Shown in pieces: positions 33,366 through 41,764 of a stretch of 64,000 bases of DNA. The translations under genes and the position numbers were made by a program. The stretch covers positions 558,001 through 622,000 of the forward strand of contig JAEZLH010000017.1 in assembly GCA_023435895.1 (NCBI GenBank), given 5' to 3'. The number at the start of each line of letters is the position of its first letter. Position 1 is the stretch's first letter. The notes beneath the pieces were generated by a model. The model did no database searches. It was not told the origin of the DNA and saw only the letters and a program-made list of their open reading frames with translations. The stretch is from Bacillota bacterium. GTDB lineage: Bacteria > Bacillota > Clostridia > Lachnospirales > Lachnospiraceae.

Positions 33366-35738
33366 ATGGAGCGTGGAATGAATGATAGAATTAAGCAATT
33401 AAGGAAGCAGAGTGTAGAAACACAAGCTTTTATTGATATGGAGCGCGCTAAGTATTTCACAGAGGCATATCAATTATATGAAGGGTCAGTATCAATTCCG
33501 GAACTTAGGGCATTGTCACTGAAATATTATTTTGAACGGAAAACTTTATATATTAATGAACTGGATTTGATTGTAGGTGAAAAGGGCTGCGCACCTCTCG
33601 GAGCACCCACTTTCCCTGAACTTTGTTGTCATACGCTTGAGGATCTTAGGGTGATGAATGACAGAGAACTCATCAATTTCAAGGTAACGCAAGAAGATTT
33701 AACCCTTCAAAAGGAAGTTATCATCCCGTATTGGAGGAAACGCAATTTACGGAATCGAATGCTTGGCGGCATGTCCACAGAATGGAAGGCAGCCTATGAA
33801 AGCGGCATATTTACGGAATTTATGGAACAGAGGGGACCCGGTCACACCGTTGGTGGGGAGATTATTTATCAAAAAGGCTTTTTAGAGCAAAAAGAGGAGA
33901 TTGAAAAGTCAATCCTGGGACTGGATTTTGTAAATGATCCGCAAGCGCTGCAAAAGCGAGAACAGCTTAGCGCCATGTCCATAGCCTGCGATGCGATTAT
34001 TGTTTTGGGTGAGCGTTATCGTGCTTATGCCCATGAATTGGCTATGAAGGAACCGAATATTCAGAGAAGGCTGGAACTCCTTGAAATGGAGGAGAACTGC
34101 AATGTGGTTCCAAAATATAAACCAAAAAATTATTGGCAGGCACTTCAGATGTACTGGTTCGTACATCTTGGTGTAACCAGTGAAATTAATCCCTGGGATG
34201 CGTTTAGCCCCGGAAGACTTGACCAGCATTTGTACCCGTTTTATCAGCAGGATATCCAAATGGGAATTATAGATAGGGATAAAGCAAAGGAATTGTTGGA
34301 GTGTTTGTGGATAAAGTTCAATAATCAGCCGGCACCTCCCAAAGTAGGAATAACACTTAAAGAAAGCAGCACATATACGGATTTTGCAAACATAAATACG
34401 GGTGGAATTACTCCGGACGGCAGGGATGGAGTAAATGAGGTAAGTTATTTGATTTTGGAATGCATGGACGAAATGGTATTATTACAACCAAGCTCCAATG
34501 TACAAATCAGTAGGAAGACGCCTTTAAAATTTCTAAAAGAGGCAGTGAAAATTGCTGCAAAGGGATGGGGGCAACCTGCCTTTTATAATACGGAAGCAAT
34601 TATCGCTGAATTATTAAATGCGGGAAAATCCATTGAGGATGCCAGAAGAGGTGGAACCAGCGGTTGTGTAGAAACTGGGGCTTTTGGGAATGAAGCATAC
34701 ATTCTCACAGGCTATTTTAATTTGCCAAAGATCTTGGAGCTTACTTTATATGAAGGGTATGATCATATTACAAAGCGTCAACTAGGTTTAAAAACGAAAC
34801 CTGCCACCGAGATTGAAAGCTTTGAAGAGCTAATGGAGCTTTATGGTCAGCAAATACATTATTTCATGGATATCAAAATTGCAGGAAATAATCTTATTGA
34901 GCAGATTTATGCCAGGGAGATGCCAGTACCCTTCCTTTCGGTGATTACCAATGATTGTATTAAACGTGCAAAGGATTATAACGGAGGAGGAGCCAGATAT
35001 AACACTAATTACGTGCAGGGTGTGGGAATAGGCACGATTACGGATTCGTTAAGTGCCATTAAGGATTTGGTATATGATCGAAAAAAGCTGGCCATGGGGG
35101 ATTTGCTTCTGGCAATGCAGGAGAATTTCAGCGGTCATGACAAGGTGCTTAACCTGGTTCGAAATTTTGCCCCTAAGTATGGGAATGATGATGAATATGC
35201 GGATAAGGTTATGCAGGAAGTATTTGAGCTATATTATAAGGAAGTAACTGGCCGCCCTAACACCAAGGGAGGAAGTTATCGGATTAATATGCTGCCGACT
35301 ACCTGCCATGTTTATTTTGGGGAAGTAATGATGGCAAGCGCCAACGGACGATTGGCTCATAAGCCGGTGTCAGAAGGTATTTCCCCAGAGAAGGGAGCCG
35401 ATACAAAAGGTCCCACTGCAGTAATCAAATCCTGTTCAAAAATGGATCACCTAAAAACAGGAGGAACGCTGCTTAATCAAAAGTTTTCACCTTCCGTTAT
35501 TGAGGGTGAAGTGGGAATTAGCCGGCTTGCAGATTTGATTCGTGCTTATTTTAATATGGACGGTCATCACATTCAATTCAATGTTATTGACCATGAAACG
35601 CTGATTGCTGCACAACAGCAGCCAGAGGAATATAAGGATTTAATCGTTCGTGTAGCGGGATACAGTGATCACTTTAGAAACCTGAGTAAAGAATTACAGG
35701 ATGAGATTATTGGAAGAACGGAGCAGGGATTGGTGTAA
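33366..35738 (+). CDS. hypD: Glycyl-radical trans-4-hydroxy-L-proline dehydratase
   Basis: 790 residues. PFL-like barrel with the cysteine loop GGTSGCVETG (Cys434, with general base Glu436) and the glycyl loop RVAGYSDHF (Gly765). The positions known to bind hydroxyproline in Clostridioides difficile HypD are all present at the same numbers: His160 (GPGHTV), Asp278 (NPWDAF), Ser334 and Phe340 (ESSTYTDF). I therefore prefer HypD over glycerol, propanediol or choline lyase. It makes 1-pyrroline-5-carboxylate from 4-hydroxyproline; no proC is in the window. AAAGGTGG nine bases before the ATG. Paired with its activase just upstream. Confidence 0.9.
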   Translation: MERGMNDRIKQLRKQSVETQAFIDMERAKYFTEAYQLYEGSVSIPELRALSLKYYFERKTLYINELDLIVGEKGCAPLGAPTFPELCCHTLEDLRVMNDRELINFKVTQEDLTLQKEVIIPYWRKRNLRNRMLGGMSTEWKAAYESGIFTEFMEQRGPGHTVGGEIIYQKGFLEQKEEIEKSILGLDFVNDPQALQKREQLSAMSIACDAIIVLGERYRAYAHELAMKEPNIQRRLELLEMEENCNVVPKYKPKNYWQALQMYWFVHLGVTSEINPWDAFSPGRLDQHLYPFYQQDIQMGIIDRDKAKELLECLWIKFNNQPAPPKVGITLKESSTYTDFANINTGGITPDGRDGVNEVSYLILECMDEMVLLQPSSNVQISRKTPLKFLKEAVKIAAKGWGQPAFYNTEAIIAELLNAGKSIEDARRGGTSGCVETGAFGNEAYILTGYFNLPKILELTLYEGYDHITKRQLGLKTKPATEIESFEELMELYGQQIHYFMDIKIAGNNLIEQIYAREMPVPFLSVITNDCIKRAKDYNGGGARYNTNYVQGVGIGTITDSLSAIKDLVYDRKKLAMGDLLLAMQENFSGHDKVLNLVRNFAPKYGNDDEYADKVMQEVFELYYKEVTGRPNTKGGSYRINMLPTTCHVYFGEVMMASANGRLAHKPVSEGISPEKGADTKGPTAVIKSCSKMDHLKTGGTLLNQKFSPSVIEGEVGISRLADLIRAYFNMDGHHIQFNVIDHETLIAAQQQPEEYKDLIVRVAGYSDHFRNLSKELQDEIIGRTEQGLV

Positions 35739-36061
35739 TTATATTATTATTTGTTATACATATCATAAAACAGATAACTCGCTGAGTCAGGATAAATCTG
35801 TTTTATGATATAACACAAATAATACGAGTAAATGAATTGAAAGCATTCCTTAGGTATATTTCTGCTCTGCTTTGTACAAAGCTACAAGGAGTCTATCTGT
35901 TAAGGGTTTTTCTACTTACCCTATTTTCGGAAGTTTTTTGTAAGCGTCAAATAAAGATTTTTAGTCATTTGCCAACTTAAATTCCAGTCAACATCTGAAA
36001 TTTTTATGAAAAAACTAGTTAGCCACTTAACAATGCCTTTTGCTTTGGAAATAAAGCTACT
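35739..36061. other. Intergenic 323 bp between converging hypD and ABC genes
   Basis: Holds the long inverted repeat at 35741-35825. The rest is AT-rich without a gene. Confidence 0.5.
35741..35825. repeat. Long hairpin downstream of hypD
   Basis: TCATAAAACAGAT and ATCTGTTTTATGA are perfect arms around a 19-base loop. Pairing continues outward through TGTTATA/TATAACA and TATTATTTGT-like arms with a four-base bulge. It may end hypD transcription, but there is no clean T-run, so it could also be a small mobile hairpin repeat. Confidence 0.6.
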
Positions 36062-36796
36062 TTATAAGATTCTAGCAAGGAAAGAACGGGTACGGCTGTG
36101 CTTGGGATTGGTGAAAATCTCCTCGGGGGTACCCTCTTCTACAATATAGCCGTCCGCCATAAAAATCACACGGTCTGCAACGTCTTTTGCAAATTCCATC
36201 TCATGAGTAACAATAACCATGGTCATTCCTTCTTTTGCTAAGGAACGCATCACTTCCAGTACATCACCTACTAATTCCGGATCGAGTGCGGAGGTAGGTT
36301 CATCAAAGAGGAGTGCCTTGGGCTCCATTGCAAGAGCACGGGTTATGGCCACACGCTGCTGCTGTCCGCCGGACAAGGTGGCAGGCATGGAGTGAGCCTT
36401 ATCAGATAAGCCCACTTTATCAAGAAGCTGTAAAGCTTTCTCCTGAGCCTGCAACTTAGTCATCTTCTTGGTCAGAATAGGAGCAAGTGTTATGTTTTTC
36501 AAAACATTTTTCATGGGGAATAAATTAAAGCGCTGAAACACCATTCCCACTTCTTCTCTATAGTCTCTAAGAGCAATTTCTCTCTTATTAAAAATATCTT
36601 TTCCCTGATAGTATATATTACCGTCAGTGGGGATTTCCAATTGATTGATACATCGAAGTAAAGTACTTTTTCCTGAGCCGGATGGACCGATGATACAGAT
36701 TACTTCACCCTCCATTACATGCATATTAATATCTTTAAGAACCTGTAGATCTTCAAAGTTCTTTGACAAATGTTCAACTTTAATCATTTCACCCAT
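36062..36796 (-). CDS. Polar amino-acid ABC transporter ATPase (GlnQ-like)
   Basis: 244 residues. Walker A GPSGSGKSTLL, Q-loop VGMVFQRFNLFPMKNVLKNI (the QxFNLFP form marks the polar amino-acid uptake family), signature LSGGQQQRVAITRALAMEPKALLFDEPTSALDPE and H-loop IVTHEM. It powers import with the permease gene that precedes it by 14 bases. A GGAG site lies upstream of the ATG. Substrate unproven; HypD context suggests hydroxyproline or proline. Confidence 0.93.
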   Translation of the reverse strand: MGEMIKVEHLSKNFEDLQVLKDINMHVMEGEVICIIGPSGSGKSTLLRCINQLEIPTDGNIYYQGKDIFNKREIALRDYREEVGMVFQRFNLFPMKNVLKNITLAPILTKKMTKLQAQEKALQLLDKVGLSDKAHSMPATLSGGQQQRVAITRALAMEPKALLFDEPTSALDPELVGDVLEVMRSLAKEGMTMVIVTHEMEFAKDVADRVIFMADGYIVEEGTPEEIFTNPKHSRTRSFLARIL

Positions 36797-36810
36797 AGGT
36801 ATCCTCCGTT

Positions 36811-37458
36811 CTAACGTTTGATTTTTCTTTCTACCTGTTTCTGAATGAGAATCAAAATAGAAATAATGACTAGATAAAATATTGCGCCGGTTGTATAGCT
36901 TTCAATAGTTTTGTAGGTGATGGACTGATAATTTTGAATTTGCTTTGTGATTTCATTTACAACAATAACACTTAATAATGCAGTGTCTTTAACAGTAATG
37001 ATAAATTGATTAAATAAGGCGGGTATCATGGAACGAAAGGCCGGTGGAACAATGAGATGCCACAGGGTTTGCATTGGGGTAAGACCAAGTGATAAACCTG
37101 CTTCTTTTTGGCCGGGATCAATACTTCCCAAAGCACCACGGACAATTTCCGCAATAAAAGCGCCTGAATTCAGACTTATTACTAAAATACCTGCTGAATT
37201 ACTGCTTAAATCCGTATGAAAGATTGCCGGAATTACATAATATATGTACAAGGCCTGAACAATGAGGGGCGTACCTCGAATAATCCAGATATAAATATTT
37301 GATAGTACTTTCGCAAGTTTGTTCCTGCTTTGAAGGGCAAATCCGGTAATGCTGCCGATTAAAAATCCGAATAAAATGCCAAACACAGAGATGAATAGGG
37401 TAACTCTCAGGCCTCTAAACAGCATTGGGAGTAAAGTAGATAAGAAACTGAAATCCAT
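36811..37458 (-). CDS. Polar amino-acid ABC transporter permease
   Basis: 215 residues with about five membrane segments. HisM/GlnP-type permease: LLPMLFRGLRVTLFISVFGILFGFLIGSITG, IRGTPLIVQALYIYYVIP, and the EAA loop GALGSIDPGQKEAGLSLGLTPMQTLWHLIVPPAFRSMIPALFNQFIITVKDTALLS that docks the ATPase. First gene of a two-gene unit on the minus strand. It has a consensus promoter about 330 bases upstream with a terminator in between. The binding protein is probably the lipoprotein at 31125-31967. Confidence 0.93.
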   Translation of the reverse strand: MDFSFLSTLLPMLFRGLRVTLFISVFGILFGFLIGSITGFALQSRNKLAKVLSNIYIWIIRGTPLIVQALYIYYVIPAIFHTDLSSNSAGILVISLNSGAFIAEIVRGALGSIDPGQKEAGLSLGLTPMQTLWHLIVPPAFRSMIPALFNQFIITVKDTALLSVIVVNEITKQIQNYQSITYKTIESYTTGAIFYLVIISILILIQKQVERKIKR

Positions 37459-37696
37459 AAGCTCTTCCTTTCCTTTGTTCCGAGTACATCGCTTTAAAAA
37501 TAACTTGAATATGTAGAACTTTCAAAAGTGCTTCAAAGCATCAATATTGCAGGAAGTTTTGAACATGAAATCTGAAAGTTCGTCAAGTAATTATGTGAGG
37601 TTGATTAAAGACGATGTCTAGATTAAGTCTTAATAATACAAACCGGTGATTCGTTTAATGCGGTAATACGGTGAATTGTGAGGGTGTAAAGCAATG

Positions 37697-37735
37697 AAAA
37701 AAGGCGCTCTCCCCAAGTAAGTTAAGAGAACGTCC
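37697..37735 (-). terminator. Leader terminator ahead of the ABC permease
   Basis: Minus strand GGACGTTCTC pairs with GAGAGCGCC (one bulge) around a loop of about 14 bases and is followed by six Ts. It lies only about 50-85 bases after the promoter and about 240 bases before the permease start, so it is either an attenuator or the end of a small RNA. Confidence 0.7.
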
Positions 37736-37786
37736 TCACCCACATTATGAATATTAAATCAAATATTAAATAGTAAAATCAAGTAA

Positions 37787-37815
37787 AATATAACAAAGAG
37801 AACTGGATTTGTCAA
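37787..37815 (-). promoter_or_regulatory. Consensus promoter for the ABC operon or a small RNA
   Basis: Minus strand TTGACA (37810-37815), a 17-base spacer and TATATT (37787-37792). Confidence 0.75.
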
Positions 37816-38015
37816 TGAAAACCTCGATATTAGAAGGGGGTAAAGAAAGGGTATATTGATTAAAGTATCGAATATAGTTAACATTTTGATGCATATATAA
37901 TCACATTAAGGGAAATATAGATCGTGGTTCTTTCTATCAGTTTATAATATTTTAACTGTATATTTCGGGAGTAGTATGATAAAATGTAAAAAAAGATAAA
38001 TAAGGGAGCTAGACA

Positions 38016-38705
38016 ATGAATAGTTTTTTTAATTTGGATAATGGATTTTTTACATTTTTGGGTAAAATGTGTGATGTTATCGTATTAAGTCTTGTATGGA
38101 TGATACTATGCATCCCGATTATAACAATCGGTCCTGCAACAACTGCACTTTATTATGCAAGTGTTAAGGTGTTGCGTGGGGAGAGAGGGTATCTGATGAG
38201 TGAGTTTTTTCGCTCCTTTAAGCTGAATTTTAAGAGAGCGACATTAATCGGGTTAATTTTGATAGGTGTTGGTTTGTTTTTAGGTATGGATATTTATATG
38301 ACAACACATAATAATTTGATGGATAGCAAATTAAACGCAATATTATATGGAGTATATATTTCCCTTTCCTTCCTGGCATTAAGTGTTACAATCTATATAT
38401 TCCCCCTTCTGTCCAGATTTGATATGACCATAAAACAATTATTTAAAGCAGCACTTTTTATGTCAATCAGACATCTGCCTTCCACAATTTGTATGATTAT
38501 TGTTACCATTTGCTCAGTGTTAGGTGTTAGCATTATGGTGCTGGCAGGGGCATTTGTTCCAGGTGTAACAATATTAATCTATTCTCTTTTCCTGGAACGA
38601 ATTTTCAAGAAATATATGCCTGAGGAAAGTGTAGCTGAACCGACTGGAACTGAGGATGGCGATTCAGTAGCTATATTTTCTGACCCGGAGGATAATAACA
38701 AATAA
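38016..38705 (+). CDS. DUF624 (YesL-like) membrane protein
   Basis: 229 residues with about five membrane segments. DUF624 pattern: an N-terminal FLGKMCDVIVLSLVWMILCIPIITIGPATTALYYASVKVLRGERGYLMSEFFRSFKLNFKRA block, later ALFMSIRHLPSTI. Clostridia carry many copies, often near sugar ABC transporters; their role is unknown. The acidic tail (EPTGTEDGDSV, SDPEDNNK) is cytoplasmic or exposed. GGGAG precedes the ATG. Single gene. Confidence 0.85.
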   Translation: MNSFFNLDNGFFTFLGKMCDVIVLSLVWMILCIPIITIGPATTALYYASVKVLRGERGYLMSEFFRSFKLNFKRATLIGLILIGVGLFLGMDIYMTTHNNLMDSKLNAILYGVYISLSFLALSVTIYIFPLLSRFDMTIKQLFKAALFMSIRHLPSTICMIIVTICSVLGVSIMVLAGAFVPGVTILIYSLFLERIFKKYMPEESVAEPTGTEDGDSVAIFSDPEDNNK

Positions 38706-38937
38706 TATAATTTAAATGCGATCGTGTACCTTTTTGTGCCAGAAGTACATAGACATATTCATGTCAAGAGTGTGGAATACGTACTACTCAAAATAATAAA
38801 CATGAACGGTAGCTGAATTGTATTCTATTCTAACCATTTTTACAAAATATAAAAAAAGATGAAAAAACACTTTTCTTTTTTTTGAAAACATGGTATATAC
38901 TTTATATAGAAAATTAAAAAGAATTTATAAATGGAGC

Positions 38938-38972
38938 AAAGGCGTTCCCTTCTATTAGGGGACGTCTTTTTT
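38938..38972 (+). terminator. Terminator-like hairpin just before glnN
   Basis: AAAGGCGTTCCC pairs with GGGGACGTCTTT (two G-U pairs) around an eight-base loop and runs into Ts. It ends about 8 bases before the glnN ribosome site. A possible promoter (TTTTGA, 17 bases, TATATA) lies about 60 bases earlier. Position and tail fit transcription attenuation. Confidence 0.65.
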
Positions 38973-38993
38973 AATTAAGAGAGGAGATTTAGT

Positions 38994-41102
38994 ATGTCTG
39001 AGAAATTAACAGAGCTTTTTGGATCAAATGTATTTAACGAGGCAGTTATGATCGAACGTCTGCCGAAGAAAACTTTTGCTGCTCTTAAGAAGACACTTGA
39101 GAATGGCGAGGATTTAGATCCCAGTGTAGCGGAGGTTGTTGCAAATGCAATGAAGGATTGGGCTATCGAGAGAGGGGCAACCCATTATACTCACTGGTTC
39201 CAGCCTTTGACCGGTATTACAGCTGAGAAGCATGATTCCTTCATTAATCCTACTGCTGACGGTAAAGTGATTATGGAGTTTTCCGGTAAAGAATTAATTA
39301 AAGGTGAGCCGGATGCTTCTTCCTTCCCTTCCGGTGGTTTAAGAGCTACCTTTGAAGCAAGAGGATATACAGCTTGGGATTGTACATCACCCGCATTCTT
39401 AAGAGAAGATGCAGCAGGTGTAACACTTTGCATTCCTACCGCTTTCTGTTCTTACACAGGCGAAGCTTTGGACATGAAAACTCCTCTTCTTAGATCTATG
39501 GAAGCAATCAGCAAGCAGGCAGTACGTGTTCTTAACTTATTTGGACATAAGGAGGTTACAAAGGTATCCACTTCCGTAGGTCCCGAGCAGGAATACTTCT
39601 TGGTTGATAAAGCTAAATATTTAAAGAGAGATGATCTTATCTTTACTGGCAGAACTTTATTTGGTGCTATGCCTCCTAAGGGTCAGGAATTAGAAGATCA
39701 TTACTTTGGCAGCATCAAAGAAAGAATTGCTGCATATATGAAAGAGCTTAATATCGAGCTTTGGAAGCTTGGTGTAACAGCTAAGACTCAGCATAATGAA
39801 GTTGCTCCTGCACAGCATGAGTTAGCTCCAATCTATGCTACAGCGAATATCGCAACTGATCACAATCAGTTGGTTATGGAGACAATGAAGAAGGTTGCTA
39901 ACCGTCATGGTCTTACTTGTCTGCTTCATGAGAAGCCTTTTGCAGGTGTTAACGGTTCCGGTAAACACGATAACTGGTCCATGGTTACTAATACAGGCAA
40001 GAACTTATTAGATCCTGGCAAGACACCTCATGAGAATGTACAGTTCTTAGTATTCTTATCAGCTGTTTTAAAAGCAGTAGATTTACATGCAGATTTACTT
40101 CGTGTATCTGCAGCTAACCCAGGTAATGACCACAGATTAGGTGCTAATGAAGCACCTCCGGCTATTATCTCTGTATTCTTAGGAGAGCAGTTAGAAGATG
40201 TTATCACTCAGTTGATTGAAACTGGCGAAGCTAAGAGCAGCAAAGAAGGCGGCAAGATGAATATTGGTGTTCAGACACTTCCTAGATTTGCTAAGGATGC
40301 TACTGATAGAAACCGTACTTCACCGTTCGCATTTACCGGTAATAAGTTCGAGTTCCGTATGGTTGCTTCTTCTATGTCCATCGGACCTGCTAATACCATT
40401 CTTAACTCCATCGTTGCTGATGTATTAGAAGAGTTTGCAACTGAATTAGAAGGTGCAGCTGATTTCGATGTAGCAGTACATGATTTAATTAAGAAGACAT
40501 TAACCGATCACAATAGAATCGTATTCAACGGCAATGGTTACTCCGATGAATGGGTTGTTGAAGCTGAGAAGAGAGGACTTCCTAATATTAAGTCCATGGT
40601 TGAAGCAATTCCTTCCTACGTATCTGAAAAAGCAGTTAAATTATTCGAGAAGCAAGGCGTATTTACGGAAGTAGAACTTCACTCTCGTGCGGAAATTATG
40701 TTTGAAGCATATGCAAAGGCTATCAATATCGAAGCTAGAACAGCAATCTCTATGGCAGCTTCAAAATACATTCCTGCTGTAATTAAGTATACAAAGAAGC
40801 TTGCTGATAGCATTAATTCTGTAAAAGCAGCTGTTGCAGATGCAGACGTAAGTGTTCAGACTGAATTATTAAAGGAAAGCTGTACACTTCTTGCTCAGGC
40901 ACAGGCAGCGCTTAAGAAGTTACAGACAGTAACCGATGAAGCAAACGCTAAGGAAGAAGTTGCAGAGTCTGCAAAGTTCTTCAAAGATGTAGTTACTGCT
41001 GCAATGTTAGACCTCAGAGCTCCTATCGATGCATTAGAAGTTATCTGTGATAAAGAAGATTGGCCGGTTCCTACTTATGGCGATCTGTTATTCGAAGTGT
41101 AA
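38994..41102 (+). CDS. glnN: Glutamine synthetase type III
   Basis: 702 residues, the GSIII size (types I and II are much shorter). It makes glutamine from glutamate, ammonia and ATP. Visible: THYTHWFQPLTGITAEKHDSFI, SSFPSGGLRATFEARGYTAWD, the GSIII signature around VGPEQEYFLVDK, WKLGVTAKTQHNEVAPAQHELAPIYATANIATDHNQL, HEKPFAGVNGSGKHDNWSM, and AANPGNDHRLGANEAPPAIISVFLG. GAGGAG precedes the ATG. Codon use is rich in optimal codons, as in a highly expressed gene. Terminator on both sides, so monocistronic. Confidence 0.97.
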   Translation: MSEKLTELFGSNVFNEAVMIERLPKKTFAALKKTLENGEDLDPSVAEVVANAMKDWAIERGATHYTHWFQPLTGITAEKHDSFINPTADGKVIMEFSGKELIKGEPDASSFPSGGLRATFEARGYTAWDCTSPAFLREDAAGVTLCIPTAFCSYTGEALDMKTPLLRSMEAISKQAVRVLNLFGHKEVTKVSTSVGPEQEYFLVDKAKYLKRDDLIFTGRTLFGAMPPKGQELEDHYFGSIKERIAAYMKELNIELWKLGVTAKTQHNEVAPAQHELAPIYATANIATDHNQLVMETMKKVANRHGLTCLLHEKPFAGVNGSGKHDNWSMVTNTGKNLLDPGKTPHENVQFLVFLSAVLKAVDLHADLLRVSAANPGNDHRLGANEAPPAIISVFLGEQLEDVITQLIETGEAKSSKEGGKMNIGVQTLPRFAKDATDRNRTSPFAFTGNKFEFRMVASSMSIGPANTILNSIVADVLEEFATELEGAADFDVAVHDLIKKTLTDHNRIVFNGNGYSDEWVVEAEKRGLPNIKSMVEAIPSYVSEKAVKLFEKQGVFTEVELHSRAEIMFEAYAKAINIEARTAISMAASKYIPAVIKYTKKLADSINSVKAAVADADVSVQTELLKESCTLLAQAQAALKKLQTVTDEANAKEEVAESAKFFKDVVTAAMLDLRAPIDALEVICDKEDWPVPTYGDLLFEV

Positions 41103-41130
41103 TTAATGGAATAAACTAAGATATATTTTT

Positions 41131-41165
41131 AGAGCCGCTTTTGTGAAAAAGCGGCTCTATTGTTG
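41131..41165 (+). terminator. glnN terminator
   Basis: AGAGCCGCTTTT and AAAAGCGGCTCT form a 12-bp stem around a short loop, followed by a T-rich tail. Confidence 0.9.
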
Positions 41166-41209
41166 TTGGTTTCACTAGGGGGGTATTAGGGTGTAAAGGA
41201 AAAATTAAC

Positions 41210-41252
41210 TTGACAATTATATGGATTTCTTATATATTTTGATTATCAAACT
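41210..41252 (+). promoter_or_regulatory. fabT promoter with FabT operator
   Basis: TTGACA (41210-41215), a 17-base spacer, TATATT (41233-41238). The perfect palindrome TTTGATTATCAAA (41238-41250) overlaps the -10 end and start site. This is the known FabT box of streptococci and related Firmicutes. Confidence 0.85.
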
Positions 41253-41288
41253 ATTTGTGATTCAAAGCAATCTTAGGAGTGGTTCAAA

Positions 41289-41747
41289 ATGAAGGACAAA
41301 CTTGTCCAAATAAATAAAATACTAGTTGAAGTATATGATGACGTGAATCGTATTGAAGAATACTCCATTAAAAGCGGAGCCTTCAGTGACTTGTCAATTA
41401 CGGAGATACATACAATTGAAGCAGTCGGATTATACGGCTCAAAAACAATGTCTGAGATAGCATCTTCGTTAGAAATTACCATGGGAACTCTGACAACTGC
41501 GGTAGATAGACTGATTAAGAAGGGGTACCTGGAACGTAATCGCAGCAACACAGACCGAAGGATTGTGAATGTCACCCTCTCTAAGCGAGGAAAACTCGCT
41601 TATCGAATTCATGAGAAATTCCATTTAGATATGGTAAAGCAGATTATGGTGGATTTTACTCAAGAAGAAGAGGAAATACTATTAGTAGCATTGAATAAAT
41701 TGAATTATCATTTGAAAGAGAATTATAAAGAGGCACAACAGAGCTAA
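41289..41747 (+). CDS. fabT: MarR-family fatty-acid synthesis repressor FabT
   Basis: 152 residues. A MarR winged helix (SDLSITEIHTIEAVGLYGSKTMSEIASSLEITMGTLTTAVDRLIKKGYLERNRSNTDRRIVNVTLSKRGKLAY). FabT uses acyl-ACP as corepressor in streptococci. The assignment rests on three things: family, first place in a fab operon before fabH, and the FabT palindrome in its own promoter. AGGAG precedes the ATG. fabH begins 17 bases later. Confidence 0.92.
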   Translation: MKDKLVQINKILVEVYDDVNRIEEYSIKSGAFSDLSITEIHTIEAVGLYGSKTMSEIASSLEITMGTLTTAVDRLIKKGYLERNRSNTDRRIVNVTLSKRGKLAYRIHEKFHLDMVKQIMVDFTQEEEEILLVALNKLNYHLKENYKEAQQS

Positions 41748-41764
41748 GTAGGAGGATTCCAAAA

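Larger units (their letters stand above)
37459..38015. other. Divergent intergenic region, 557 bp, between ABC permease and DUF624 gene
   Basis: Holds the minus-strand promoter/terminator unit (37697-37815). Elsewhere AT-rich; the DUF624 promoter is not clear. Confidence 0.5.

Noticed and set aside
33366..35738. Pyruvate formate-lyase, glycerol dehydratase or choline lyase as identity of the glycyl-radical enzyme
   Set aside because: A single cysteine in SGCVETG excludes the CC motif of pyruvate formate-lyase, and the His160/Asp278/Ser334/Phe340 set fits hydroxyproline dehydratase rather than the diol or choline enzymes.
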